Positions 42,848 through 55,369 of a DNA stretch of 64,000 nucleotides are shown piece after piece (position 1 is the first letter of the stretch; every line of letters begins with the position of its first letter). This DNA comes from Streptomyces litmocidini (lineage in GTDB: Bacteria; Actinomycetota; Actinomycetes; Streptomycetales; Streptomycetaceae): assembly GCF_014649755.1 (NCBI RefSeq), contig NZ_BMTQ01000005.1, positions 434,001 through 498,000 of the forward strand, written 5' to 3'. Below the pieces are notes generated by a model, which worked only from the letters and a program-made list of their open reading frames with translations, made no database searches and was not told where the DNA came from. The position numbers and the translations under genes are program-made.

Positions 42848-42920
42848 CCGGGCGACGTCCGCTCCACCGTGACCGGGGGACGTCCGCTCCACCGTGACCG
42901 GGCGACGTCCGCCCCGTGGC
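42844..42920. repeat. 25-bp tandem repeat, nearly 3 copies, starting at the upstream stop codon
   Basis: GTGACCGGGCGACGTCCGCT plus CCACC occurs at 42844-42868 and 42869-42893 (one variant base), and a third degenerate copy starts at 42894. The first GTGA includes the stop codon of the membrane protein gene. The rest of the gap up to 43047 contains more GC-rich inverted sequence and the promoter of the next gene. Confidence 0.87.
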
Positions 42921-43047
42921 GGCCGGGGCAGCGGCCGTCCGCGGTCACGGCGGGGCGGCCTCCGCCCCGTCGTGACCGGAGGAAACAGGAGCGAAAAGAC
43001 GGCGCACGGGCCTGTTGCCGCGCCCTACCCCTCAGTACATTGACATC

Positions 43048-43932
43048 ATGTCTAATACGCAGCCTGCACCGGTGGCGTCGGAGCACGTCGAGCTCAAGGC
43101 CCGCAAGGTCTCCTTCGACTGGGAAGAGACCCCGCTCCACTGGGTACCGGGCGACCCCTTCACCACGCACACCATCAACGTGCTGCACCTGCTGCTGCCG
43201 GCCGGCGAACGCTGGTTCGTCCACGTCTACGAGCAGGCGCTGCCGTACGTCACCGACGACCGGCTGCGCGAGGACGTCATCGGCTTCATCGGCCAGGAGG
43301 CCATCCACTCCCAGGCCCACGACGACGTCCTCCCCCACCTGCGGAAGCTGGGCCTCGACCCCACCCCGTACACCGCGCAGGTCGACTGGTTCTTCGAGAA
43401 GCTCCTCGGCGACCGCACCCTGCCGCCCGGCCGGCCGCGCCGCTGGTGGCTGATGGAGCGGGTCGCGCTGATCGCCGCCATCGAGCACTACACCGCCTTC
43501 CTCGGCGACTGGGTCCTCAACGCCGACGCGCTCGACCGGGTCGGCGCCGACCCGACCATGCTGGACCTGCTGCGCTGGCACGGCGCGGAGGAGGTCGAGC
43601 ACCGCGCGGTCGCCTTCGAGCTCTTCACGCACCTCGACGGCGGCTACCGGCGCCGCGCCCGCACCTGGGCGCTCGCCTTCTCCGCGCTGGTCTTCCTCTG
43701 GCAGCGGGGCATCCGCTTCTTCATGGAGAACGACCCCACGCTGCTCGACCCGAAGGCCTCCTTCGCGGACTTCGTCCGCAAGGGCCGGCAGGGCGTGCTG
43801 CCCTCCACCCCGGCCATGCTGCGCTCCGTACCCCGCTACCTCAGCCGCGCCTACCACCCCTCCCAGGAGGGCGACACCGCGCAGGCCGTGGCCTACCTGG
43901 CCTCCTCCCCCGGCGCCAACGGAGGCCGCTGA
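43048..43932 (+). CDS. Predicted metal-dependent hydrolase (PF10118 family)
   Basis: This is a cytoplasmic or membrane-associated protein of 294 residues in the uncharacterised Metal_hydrol family (PF10118). It starts MSNTQPAPVASEHVELKARK. Histidine and glutamate clusters that could hold two metals include FIGQEAIHSQAHDDV, IAAIEHYTAFLGDW and WHGAEEVEHRAVAFE, a diiron-type pattern of E-x2-H motifs. TACATT with a six-base gap to the ATG and no ribosome site suggests a leaderless transcript. The next gene, an oxidoreductase, overlaps by one base, so a redox-linked role with that partner is likely. Confidence 0.83.
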   Translation: MSNTQPAPVASEHVELKARKVSFDWEETPLHWVPGDPFTTHTINVLHLLLPAGERWFVHVYEQALPYVTDDRLREDVIGFIGQEAIHSQAHDDVLPHLRKLGLDPTPYTAQVDWFFEKLLGDRTLPPGRPRRWWLMERVALIAAIEHYTAFLGDWVLNADALDRVGADPTMLDLLRWHGAEEVEHRAVAFELFTHLDGGYRRRARTWALAFSALVFLWQRGIRFFMENDPTLLDPKASFADFVRKGRQGVLPSTPAMLRSVPRYLSRAYHPSQEGDTAQAVAYLASSPGANGGR

Positions 43933-44984
43933 TGCCCCGGTTCACCACCGTCGCCCTCGTCGCCGGGGCCGCGCTCCTCGTCCGCCGCGCCGTCCGCAGC
44001 CGCATGTCCACGGCACCGCTCTGGCCGATGCCCGCCCTCGACGTGCCCGTCTCCGGCTACGGCCGGGGCAGCACCGTCCCGCGCAAGGTCCTGGTCGCCG
44101 GGCGCGGCACGCCCGCCGAAGGCGTCGTCGAACTCCGCCTGGAGGGCGCCGGGCTGCCCGCCTGGCAGCCGGGCGCCCACATCGACCTCGTCCTGCCCTC
44201 CGGGCTCGTCCGGCAGTACTCGCTCTGCGGCGACCCCGGCGACCCGTCGGCGTACACGGTGGCCGCCCGTCTCGTCGAGGACGGCCGGGGCGGCTCGCGC
44301 GAGGTGCACGAGCAGCTCCACGAGGGCGTGGAGATCGAGATCCGGGGGCCGCGCAACCGCTTCCCGCTGGTCGACTCCCCCGCGTACGTCTTCGTCGCCG
44401 GCGGCATCGGCATCACCCCCGTCCTGCCGATGGTCCGGGCCGCCGAGGCGGCCGGGGCGGACTGGCGGCTCGTGTACTGCGGTCGGAGCCGGGCCACGAT
44501 GCCGTACCTGGCGGAGGTCGAACGGCTCGGGGGCGACCGCGTCACCGTCGTCGCCGAGGACGAATCCGGCTTCCCCGAACTGGAGTTCCTCGGCCGGCTC
44601 CCCGTCGGGACGGCCGTGTACTGCTGCGGGCCCGACGGCCTGATGGACGCCGTGGGCGCGGCGATGTCGGAGGGCCGGACGCCGCGCCTGGAGCGCTTCA
44701 CGGCCGCCGCGACGACCGGCGGCACCGCCTTCGAGGTCGAACTGCGGCGCTCCGGGCGCACGTTGACGGTGGCGGCCGACCAGTCGCTCCTGTCGGCGGT
44801 CCGCGCGGAGCTGCCCGGCCTCATGTACTCCTGCCGGCAGGGCTTCTGCGGGACCTGCCGGCAGCGGGTTCTGGAGGGCGAGATCGACCACCGGGACGAA
44901 CTGCTCACCGACGACGAGCGGGACGACTCGATGCTGATCTGCGTCTCGCGCTGTGCGGGGAAGCGGCTCGTCCTGGACCTGTGA
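43932..44984 (+). CDS. Ferredoxin reductase-type oxidoreductase with C-terminal 2Fe-2S domain
   Basis: This is a predicted NAD(P)H oxidoreductase of 350 residues. An N-terminal hydrophobic stretch (TTVALVAGAALLVRRAV) may anchor it to the membrane. It is followed by a flavin-binding domain with RQYSLCGDP (R-x-Y-S flavin motif), a NAD-binding domain with FVAGGIGITPVLPMV and YCCGPDGLM, and a plant-type 2Fe-2S ferredoxin domain with CRQGFCGTC and a later cysteine in ICVSRC. This is the class IA vanillate-demethylase reductase layout. It overlaps the diiron-like hydrolase gene and probably donates electrons to that protein. Confidence 0.9.
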   Translation: MPRFTTVALVAGAALLVRRAVRSRMSTAPLWPMPALDVPVSGYGRGSTVPRKVLVAGRGTPAEGVVELRLEGAGLPAWQPGAHIDLVLPSGLVRQYSLCGDPGDPSAYTVAARLVEDGRGGSREVHEQLHEGVEIEIRGPRNRFPLVDSPAYVFVAGGIGITPVLPMVRAAEAAGADWRLVYCGRSRATMPYLAEVERLGGDRVTVVAEDESGFPELEFLGRLPVGTAVYCCGPDGLMDAVGAAMSEGRTPRLERFTAAATTGGTAFEVELRRSGRTLTVAADQSLLSAVRAELPGLMYSCRQGFCGTCRQRVLEGEIDHRDELLTDDERDDSMLICVSRCAGKRLVLDL

Positions 44985-44994
44985 GGCGCGCCCC

Positions 44995-45435
44995 CTACGG
45001 CAGGACCAGCCAGTCCAGGGCCAGCGCGGTGAGGAGGCCGCCCGCGAGGAGCCAGGTGCCGAGGCGGGTGCGGCCGTTGCGGGAGAGCTCGATCACGATC
45101 CCGCAGAGGATCATGGCCAGGCCGTACACGCCGACGACCAGGACGGACGTGCGGCTCGCGAGCCGGACGACGAGCACCACGGCCAGGGCGACCAGGAGCA
45201 CGGACGCGGCGGCGACGCGCAGCCGCCGCGCCTGCTTCGGGGTGAGCCCCCCGCCGTGCGCGGCTTCTTCGGCGTCCTCCGAGGAGTCGTCGTCCGCCCC
45301 GTCCGGCCCTCCGGACTCCTCCGGCTCCTCGCGGACTTCGGGGGACTCCGTGGTCTCCTGGGCCTCTTCGGCCTTCCCGGGCTCGTCGGCCTCCGGGGTC
45401 TCGGCAGTCGGGGTGTCCTGGTCGGAAGCGCTCAT
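44995..45435 (-). CDS. Small membrane protein with acidic N-terminal region
   Basis: This is a protein of 146 residues. The first 60 residues are a strongly acidic, disordered segment (PEADEPGKAEEAQETTESPE). Three membrane helices follow: VAAASVLLVALAVVLVVRLA, LVVGVYGLAMILCGIVI and LGTWLLAGGLLTALALDWLV. No known domain. TACGCT eight bases before the ATG suggests a leaderless start. It is divergent from the TetR gene, with which it shares 37 bases of upstream sequence. Function unknown. Confidence 0.75.
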   Translation of the reverse strand: MSASDQDTPTAETPEADEPGKAEEAQETTESPEVREEPEESGGPDGADDDSSEDAEEAAHGGGLTPKQARRLRVAAASVLLVALAVVLVVRLASRTSVLVVGVYGLAMILCGIVIELSRNGRTRLGTWLLAGGLLTALALDWLVLP

Positions 45436-45472
45436 GGGGCAGGAGCGTAACGGACGCGGTTAGGCTGTTCGT

Positions 45473-46198
45473 ATGACGACCGGGGTGCGCCGCAGGATGG
45501 GCGTCGAGGAGCGCAAGCAGCAGCTGATCGGGGTGGCCCTCGAACTCTTCGGCCACCGCTCTCCCGATGAGGTCTCCATCGACGAGATCGCCGCGGCCGC
45601 GGGCATCTCGCGGCCGCTGGTCTACCACTACTTCCCCGGCAAGCAGAGCCTCTACGAGGCGGCGCTGCGGCGGGCTGCGGACGAGCTGGCGGCGCGCTTC
45701 GTGGAGCCGCCGCGCGGGCCGCTCGGGGCGCGGCTGCTGCGGGTGATGGGCCGGTTCTTCGACTTCGTGGACGAGCACGGGCCGGGTTTCGCGGCGCTGA
45801 TGCGCGGCGGGCCCGCGGTCGGCTCGTCCACGACGAACGCGATGATCGACGAGGTCCGGCAGGCCGCGTACGAGCAGATCCTGGCCCATCTGGCGGTCGA
45901 GGCGCCCTCCGCCCGGCTCGAACTGGTCGTCCGCTCCTGGGTGTCGCTCGCCGAGTCGACGGCGCTGCTGTGGCTGGACGGCCGCCGGGTCCCGCGCGCG
46001 GAGCTGGAGCTCCAGCTCGTGCACGACTTCGCCGCGCTGGCGGCGGTGAGCGCCGCGTACGACGCGGAGATGGCCGGGATCCTGGTCGGCATCCTCGCCG
46101 ACGAACCGGCCGACGGCCCGTTCGGGGACCTGGTGGCCCGCCTCGTCTCGCTGGTGCCGCAGGCCCCGCCCGCCGTGCCCGATCAGACCTTGCGGTAG
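45473..46198 (+). CDS. TetR/AcrR-family transcriptional regulator
   Basis: This is a predicted repressor of 241 residues. The N-terminal helix-turn-helix spans about residues 13-60, with IGVALELFGHRSPDEVSIDE and IAAAAGISRPLVYHYFPGKQ, both strong TetR signatures. The C-terminal ligand domain is of the type found in fatty-acid or lipid responsive regulators. TAGGCT at 45461-45466 with a six-base gap to the ATG is a classical leaderless Streptomyces promoter. It is divergent from the small membrane protein. Its last 16 bases overlap the convergent tautomerase-like gene. Target genes are unknown. Confidence 0.9.
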   Translation: MTTGVRRRMGVEERKQQLIGVALELFGHRSPDEVSIDEIAAAAGISRPLVYHYFPGKQSLYEAALRRAADELAARFVEPPRGPLGARLLRVMGRFFDFVDEHGPGFAALMRGGPAVGSSTTNAMIDEVRQAAYEQILAHLAVEAPSARLELVVRSWVSLAESTALLWLDGRRVPRAELELQLVHDFAALAAVSAAYDAEMAGILVGILADEPADGPFGDLVARLVSLVPQAPPAVPDQTLR

Positions 46199-46515
46199 GA
46201 CGCTTCGAGGTCGCGGACCTCGACGGACAGCCTGACTCCCTCCCCGGCCTTGAGGTACGCGGGCAGCAGGGCGAGGACGGCCTCCGAGAGCCGTGCCTTG
46301 GCGTCGTCCGTACGGCCGGACAGCAGGGCGATCTCGACGTGGACGATGACGTCGTCGGTCGCTCCGCCGCCGACGACCACCTCCTCGACCTCCCGGAACC
46401 GGGTCTTGCAGGCGTCGAGCGTCGTGTCGACCGCCTCCACGACGAGCGGGTGCAGGGCGAGCGCGAAGCCGCGCCGGTCGAGGGGGGCGGAGTAGTCGAC
46501 GGTGATCTGCGGCAT
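46183..46515 (-). CDS. 5-carboxymethyl-2-hydroxymuconate isomerase-family protein (tautomerase superfamily)
   Basis: This is a small protein of 110 residues. MPQITVDYSAPLDRRGFALA begins with the Met-Pro that leaves an N-terminal catalytic proline, as in CHMI and 4-oxalocrotonate tautomerase. IVHVEIALLSGRTDDAKARL matches the family middle part. It may isomerise aromatic-degradation intermediates, but no such pathway is nearby. Its 3' end overlaps the TetR gene by 16 bases on the other strand. The start at 46515 gives the functional N-terminal proline. Confidence 0.8.
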   Translation of the reverse strand: MPQITVDYSAPLDRRGFALALHPLVVEAVDTTLDACKTRFREVEEVVVGGGATDDVIVHVEIALLSGRTDDAKARLSEAVLALLPAYLKAGEGVRLSVEVRDLEASYRKV

Positions 46516-46571
46516 GGGGGGGGTCACTCCTGGTGGAACGGGTTCGTGGCCACACCTTTACGGTGAGGGCC

Positions 46572-47084
46572 ATGGACGCACAAGTGACCTTCCGGCAGGC
46601 GGACGAACGCGATCTGGACCTTCTGGTGGGGTTGTTCGACGGGGTGGCGCGCTGGATGGTGCGCAGCGGGATCGAGCAGTGGGAACCGGGGGCCCGGGGG
46701 CCCGGGCACTTCCGTACGCGGATCGCCGAGGGCGAGGTGTGGATCGCCGTGCACGGCGGGCGGGCCGTGGGGGCGTACGAGCTCTGGTGGGAGGACCCGG
46801 AGGTGTGGGGGCCGCGGCCGCCGGTGGCCGGGTACGTGCACCGGCTGATGACCGACCGGGAGGCGGCGCCCTCCGGTGCGGGCCGGGCGCTGCTGGCGCA
46901 CGCGGAGGCGCGGATCGCGGCCTCGGGCCGGACGCTGGCGCGTCTCGACTGCGAGGCGCGCGATCCGCGCCTGGGGACGTACTACGAGGGGGCCGGGTAC
47001 ACGGACGCCGCCCCGCGCCTGGAGAAGGTCGGGGCGGACGGCCGTCGGTACGCGGTGCGGCTGATGGAGAAGGCCCTGGCGTGA
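46572..47084 (+). CDS. GNAT-family N-acetyltransferase
   Basis: This is a predicted acetyltransferase of 170 residues. VAGYVHRLMTDREAAPSGAG begins the acetyl-CoA binding motif (R-x-x-x-G-x-G-type variant), followed by GRALLAHAEARIAAS and YYEGAGYTDAAP, typical of the fold. The substrate is unknown. TACGGT seven bases before the ATG suggests a leaderless promoter, and GAGGG offers only a marginal ribosome site. Its stop codon lies inside a hairpin that separates it from the convergent pullulanase gene. Confidence 0.82.
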   Translation: MDAQVTFRQADERDLDLLVGLFDGVARWMVRSGIEQWEPGARGPGHFRTRIAEGEVWIAVHGGRAVGAYELWWEDPEVWGPRPPVAGYVHRLMTDREAAPSGAGRALLAHAEARIAASGRTLARLDCEARDPRLGTYYEGAGYTDAAPRLEKVGADGRRYAVRLMEKALA

Positions 47085-47104
47085 CGGACGCCGCGCCAGG
47101 GCCT
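47071..47104. terminator. Bidirectional terminator overlapping the GNAT stop codon
   Basis: AGGCCCTGGCG at 47071-47081 pairs with CGCCAGGGCCT at 47094-47104. The GNAT stop codon lies in the loop side, and the pullulanase gene ends five bases beyond. Confidence 0.78.
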
Positions 47105-47108
47105 CCGG

Positions 47109-52406
<5,298 letters not shown>

Positions 52407-52435
52407 GGGGGTGCTCCCTGGAGGTACGGGAAGAG

Positions 52436-52460
52436 AGGGCCGCCCCGGCGGGGCGGCCCT
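52436..52460 (-). terminator. Terminator hairpin after aml
   Basis: AGGGCCGCCCC at 52436-52446 pairs with GGGGCGGCCCT at 52450-52460 around a GGC loop. It lies 31 bases after the aml stop codon and just before the pullulanase gene, so that gene probably has its own promoter in the short gap or depends on read-through. Confidence 0.75.
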
Positions 52461-52490
52461 TGCGGAGAGGGGAGGAGCGTCGGGCGGGCC

Positions 52491-54176
52491 CTAGTTGCGG
52501 AAGGTGTCGTTCAGGACGAGCTGGCCCGAGGCGGGGACGGTCGCGGTGCGGTTGGCGCCGGACTCCCAGGTGACGTTTCCGGCCGCGTCCTTGCGGATGT
52601 ACTTGTACTCGAAGGACGTTCCGGCGGGCAGGGACACCGTCAGCTTCCAGACGGGGTACGCGGCCGGGTCGAGTTTGAGGGCGGAGGCGGGGGCCCAGTT
52701 GCCGAGCTCGGCGCGGTTGCCGGTGACGTAGACGTTCTGGCCGGTGACCGTGGTGGCGTTCACGTTGAAGGAGGCGCCGGCGGCGACCGGCTGCGTGCCG
52801 CAGCTCATGGCCCCGGTGTGCAGGGCGAGGGCGGTGTTCGCGGCGAGGGTGGCCGTGAACTGTCCGGAGGAGTCGACCGTGACGGCGGTGTTCGACTGCA
52901 CGTCGCAGTAGGTGCCGGCGGGCAGGGAGGTCTGGAAGGTCCTGGTGAGGGCGGAGGGCTCGTGGTTGATCGCCACGTACGCCTTGGAGCCGCGGCCGAA
53001 CGCGATCGCGTTGCCGCCGTTGTCCCACCAGTTCGTGACGGCCTGCCCGCGGGCGGTGTTGCGGAAGGCCACCATGGAGGAGATCTCGCGCCAGGCGTGC
53101 TGGCACTTCCAGCCGTCGCTGTAGCAGGCGTTCACCTGGTGGTTGTTGGGGGCGCCGGCGTCCTTGTCGGTCCACTCGTAGCCGGAGTGGACGTCGGGGG
53201 AGCCGTAGGGCCAGGCGAGCATGAAGACGGAGGCGAGGGTGTAGTTCGCGCCGTCCTTGTAGTTCAGGGTGTCGCCGCCGCGCTCGGTGTCGTGGTTGTC
53301 GACGAAGACGCCGCTCTGGCCGGAGGGCATGTAGCCCCAGGCCTCGCCGAAGTTCTTGAGGTAGGCGAGCTTCTCGTTCTGCAGGATCCGCTTGAGGTCG
53401 CGGGCGTAGCGGAACTCCTGGACGTCGCCGTTGCCGAGGTACTCGCTCGGGGAGACGGCCTCGCCGGCGCCGTAGATGGCCTCCTGCTTCCAGTAGACGG
53501 AAGGGTTCGTCAGCCGGGACTTGATGTTCGCGAGGTCGGCGGCCGGCATGTGCTTGGCGGCGTCGACGCGGAAGCCGTCGACGCCGAGCGACAGCAGGTC
53601 GTTCATGTACCCGGCTATCCGGCCGCGGACGTAGTCCTCGCCGGTGTCGAGGTCGGGGAGCTGGACCAGTTCGCAGTTCTGGACGTTGGCGCGGTCCTGG
53701 TAGTTGGAGATGGCGGAGCGGCAGTCGTCCATGTCCGCCCCGGAGTAGAGGCCCGGGTAGTCGTACTTGGAGAACGGGGTCCCGCCCGTTCCCGTGCCCG
53801 AGGCGTTCGCCATGTGGTTGATCACGCTGTCGGCGACGACCTTCACACCGGCGGCGTGGCAGGTGTCGACCATGCTCTTGAAGGCCGCGCGGTCACCGAG
53901 CGGACCGGCGATCTTGTAGCTGACCGGCTGGTAGGCGGTCCACCACTGGGGGCCCTGGATGCGCTCCTGGGGCGGGGACACCTGGACGTATCCGTATCCG
54001 GCGGGGCCGAGCTGGTCGGTGCAGGCCTTGGCCACCGAGGCGAAGTTCCATTCGAACATCACCGCGGTGACGTCCTTCTCGCCGGGCGGGGCGGCCTGCG
54101 CCGGGGCGTTGCCCGTGACGGCCACAGCGGCTCCCGCCATGAGGGCGAGTGCAGCTGCCACGGTCTTTCTGGCCAT
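52491..54176 (-). CDS. aml: Secreted alpha-amylase with CBM20 starch-binding domain
   Basis: This is an extracellular GH13 alpha-amylase of 561 residues of the Streptomyces (animal-like, GH13_32) type. A signal peptide ends near NAPAQA, then come [20 protein letters not shown], the catalytic [11 protein letters not shown] (Asp near 202), [12 protein letters not shown] (Glu near 237) and [12 protein letters not shown] (Asp near 294). The C-terminal 100 residues are a CBM20 starch-binding domain ([20 protein letters not shown]). AGGAGGAG lies six bases before the ATG. A good promoter and a MalR-like operator lie upstream. It would be repressed by a MalR-type regulator and induced by maltodextrins. 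Confidence 0.95.
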   Translation of the reverse strand: MARKTVAAALALMAGAAVAVTGNAPAQAAPPGEKDVTAVMFEWNFASVAKACTDQLGPAGYGYVQVSPPQERIQGPQWWTAYQPVSYKIAGPLGDRAAFKSMVDTCHAAGVKVVADSVINHMANASGTGTGGTPFSKYDYPGLYSGADMDDCRSAISNYQDRANVQNCELVQLPDLDTGEDYVRGRIAGYMNDLLSLGVDGFRVDAAKHMPAADLANIKSRLTNPSVYWKQEAIYGAGEAVSPSEYLGNGDVQEFRYARDLKRILQNEKLAYLKNFGEAWGYMPSGQSGVFVDNHDTERGGDTLNYKDGANYTLASVFMLAWPYGSPDVHSGYEWTDKDAGAPNNHQVNACYSDGWKCQHAWREISSMVAFRNTARGQAVTNWWDNGGNAIAFGRGSKAYVAINHEPSALTRTFQTSLPAGTYCDVQSNTAVTVDSSGQFTATLAANTALALHTGAMSCGTQPVAAGASFNVNATTVTGQNVYVTGNRAELGNWAPASALKLDPAAYPVWKLTVSLPAGTSFEYKYIRKDAAGNVTWESGANRTATVPASGQLVLNDTFRN

Positions 54177-54208
54177 GTCTCCTCCTGCTGACTTCACTGT
54201 CGCAAGAA

Positions 54209-54229
54209 GTTGCCGAAAAAATCAGCAAC
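54209..54229 (-). promoter_or_regulatory. Candidate MalR-type operator upstream of aml
   Basis: On the minus strand GTTGC and GCAAC arms frame an 11-base spacer (54209-54229), followed by TTCTTGCGA. The layout aligns with the malE operator candidate at 60385-60405, where CTTGC and GCAAG arms have the same spacing. It lies about 10-30 bases after the expected transcription start. Confidence 0.6.
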
Positions 54230-54243
54230 TGTTTTCAGCCGTG

Positions 54244-54272
54244 ACCGTATGAGTGCCCCGGCGCCCGGTCAA
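54244..54272 (-). promoter_or_regulatory. Candidate aml promoter
   Basis: On the minus strand TTGACC (54267-54272) and TACGGT (54244-54249) are separated by exactly 17 bases. Transcription would start near 54237, giving a leader of about 60 bases that contains the operator-like repeat. A further palindrome, CGTAACTTGTTACG at 54290-54303, overlaps the stop codon of the upstream LacI gene. Confidence 0.7.
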
Positions 54273-54298
54273 CCCTCCGGACACCTCGACGTAACTTG

Positions 54299-55369
54299 TT
54301 ACGAAAGGACGTGCGGAAGCCGGCCGGGCGGCTGCGCCGTGGAACCGCGCACCACCAGCTCCGGCTGGAAGACGAACTCCGTGCGCTGCACCGGATTCCC
54401 CTCGATCTCCTCCAGGAGCGCGCCGACGGCCGCCGTCGCCATGGCCTGCACGGGCTGGCGCACGGTGGAGAGCGGGGGGCTGGTGAAGGCGATGAGCGGC
54501 GAGTCGTCGAAGCCGACGACGGAGACGTCGCCGGGCACGTCGAGGCCGCGGGCGCGCACCGCGCGGATCACGCCGAGCGCCATCAGGTCGGAGCCGCAGA
54601 CGATGCCCGTACAGCCCTCGCGGAGGAGGATGTCGGCGGCCGCGTGCCCGCCCTCGACGCCGAAGAGCGTGGGTCTGATGAACCGTTCGGCCTCGGCCCG
54701 TTCGACGCCGAGGAGCTCGTACAGCTCGGCGGTGAAGCCCTCGGCCTTGCGGCGCGAGGGCACGTAACGGGTGGGGCCGACGGCGAGGCCGATCCGCTCG
54801 TGGCCCAGCTCGACCAGGTGCCGGACGGCCATCCTGGCCGCGGCCCGGTCGTCCGGGGAGACGAAGTTGGCGTCGATGTGCTCGTTGTAGCCGTTGATGA
54901 GGACGTACGGGACGCCGCGCTCGGTCAGCCGGGCGTAGCGCGCGGGATCGGCGGTGGCGTCCGCGTGCAGCCCGGAGAGGAAGACGATGCCGGCCACCCC
55001 GCGTTCCACCAGCTGGTCGACGAGTTCGTCCTCGGTGGCGCCGCCGGGCATCTGGGTGCAGAGGACCGGGGTGTAGCCGTGCCCGGCGAGGACCTGTTCG
55101 ACGACCTGCGCGAAGGCCGGGAAGATCGGGTTGGTCAGCTCGGGCACGACGAGCCCGACGAGGCCCGCGCTGCGGCGTCTGAGCCGTACGGGACGCTCGT
55201 AGCCGAGCACGTCGAGCGCCGCCAGGACCTTGTGCCGGGTCGTGCCGGCCACCCCCGCCTTGCCGTTGAGGACCCGGCTGACGGTGGCCTCGCTGACCCC
55301 GGACTGGGCGGCGATGTCCGCGAGCCGCGGGGCGCCGTTCCCGGCGCCCCGCGGCAGGGGGATCGTCAC
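54299..55369 (-). CDS. LacI-family transcriptional regulator (MalR paralogue)
   Basis: This is a predicted maltodextrin-responsive repressor of 356 residues. The N-terminal LacI helix-turn-helix RLADIAAQSGVSEATVSRVL is followed by the periplasmic-binding-type ligand domain with GLVVPELTNPIFPAFAQVVE and VVGFDDSPLIAFTSPPLSTV. Its DNA-binding segment VSEATVSRVLNGKAGVA is identical to that of MalR encoded at 60602, so both probably recognise the same operators. The GTG start overlaps the stop of the glucosidase gene as GTGA, so it is the last gene of the malEFG-aglA operon. aml lies immediately downstream under its own promoter. Confidence 0.9.
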   Translation of the reverse strand: MTIPLPRGAGNGAPRLADIAAQSGVSEATVSRVLNGKAGVAGTTRHKVLAALDVLGYERPVRLRRRSAGLVGLVVPELTNPIFPAFAQVVEQVLAGHGYTPVLCTQMPGGATEDELVDQLVERGVAGIVFLSGLHADATADPARYARLTERGVPYVLINGYNEHIDANFVSPDDRAAARMAVRHLVELGHERIGLAVGPTRYVPSRRKAEGFTAELYELLGVERAEAERFIRPTLFGVEGGHAAADILLREGCTGIVCGSDLMALGVIRAVRARGLDVPGDVSVVGFDDSPLIAFTSPPLSTVRQPVQAMATAAVGALLEEIEGNPVQRTEFVFQPELVVRGSTAQPPGRLPHVLS

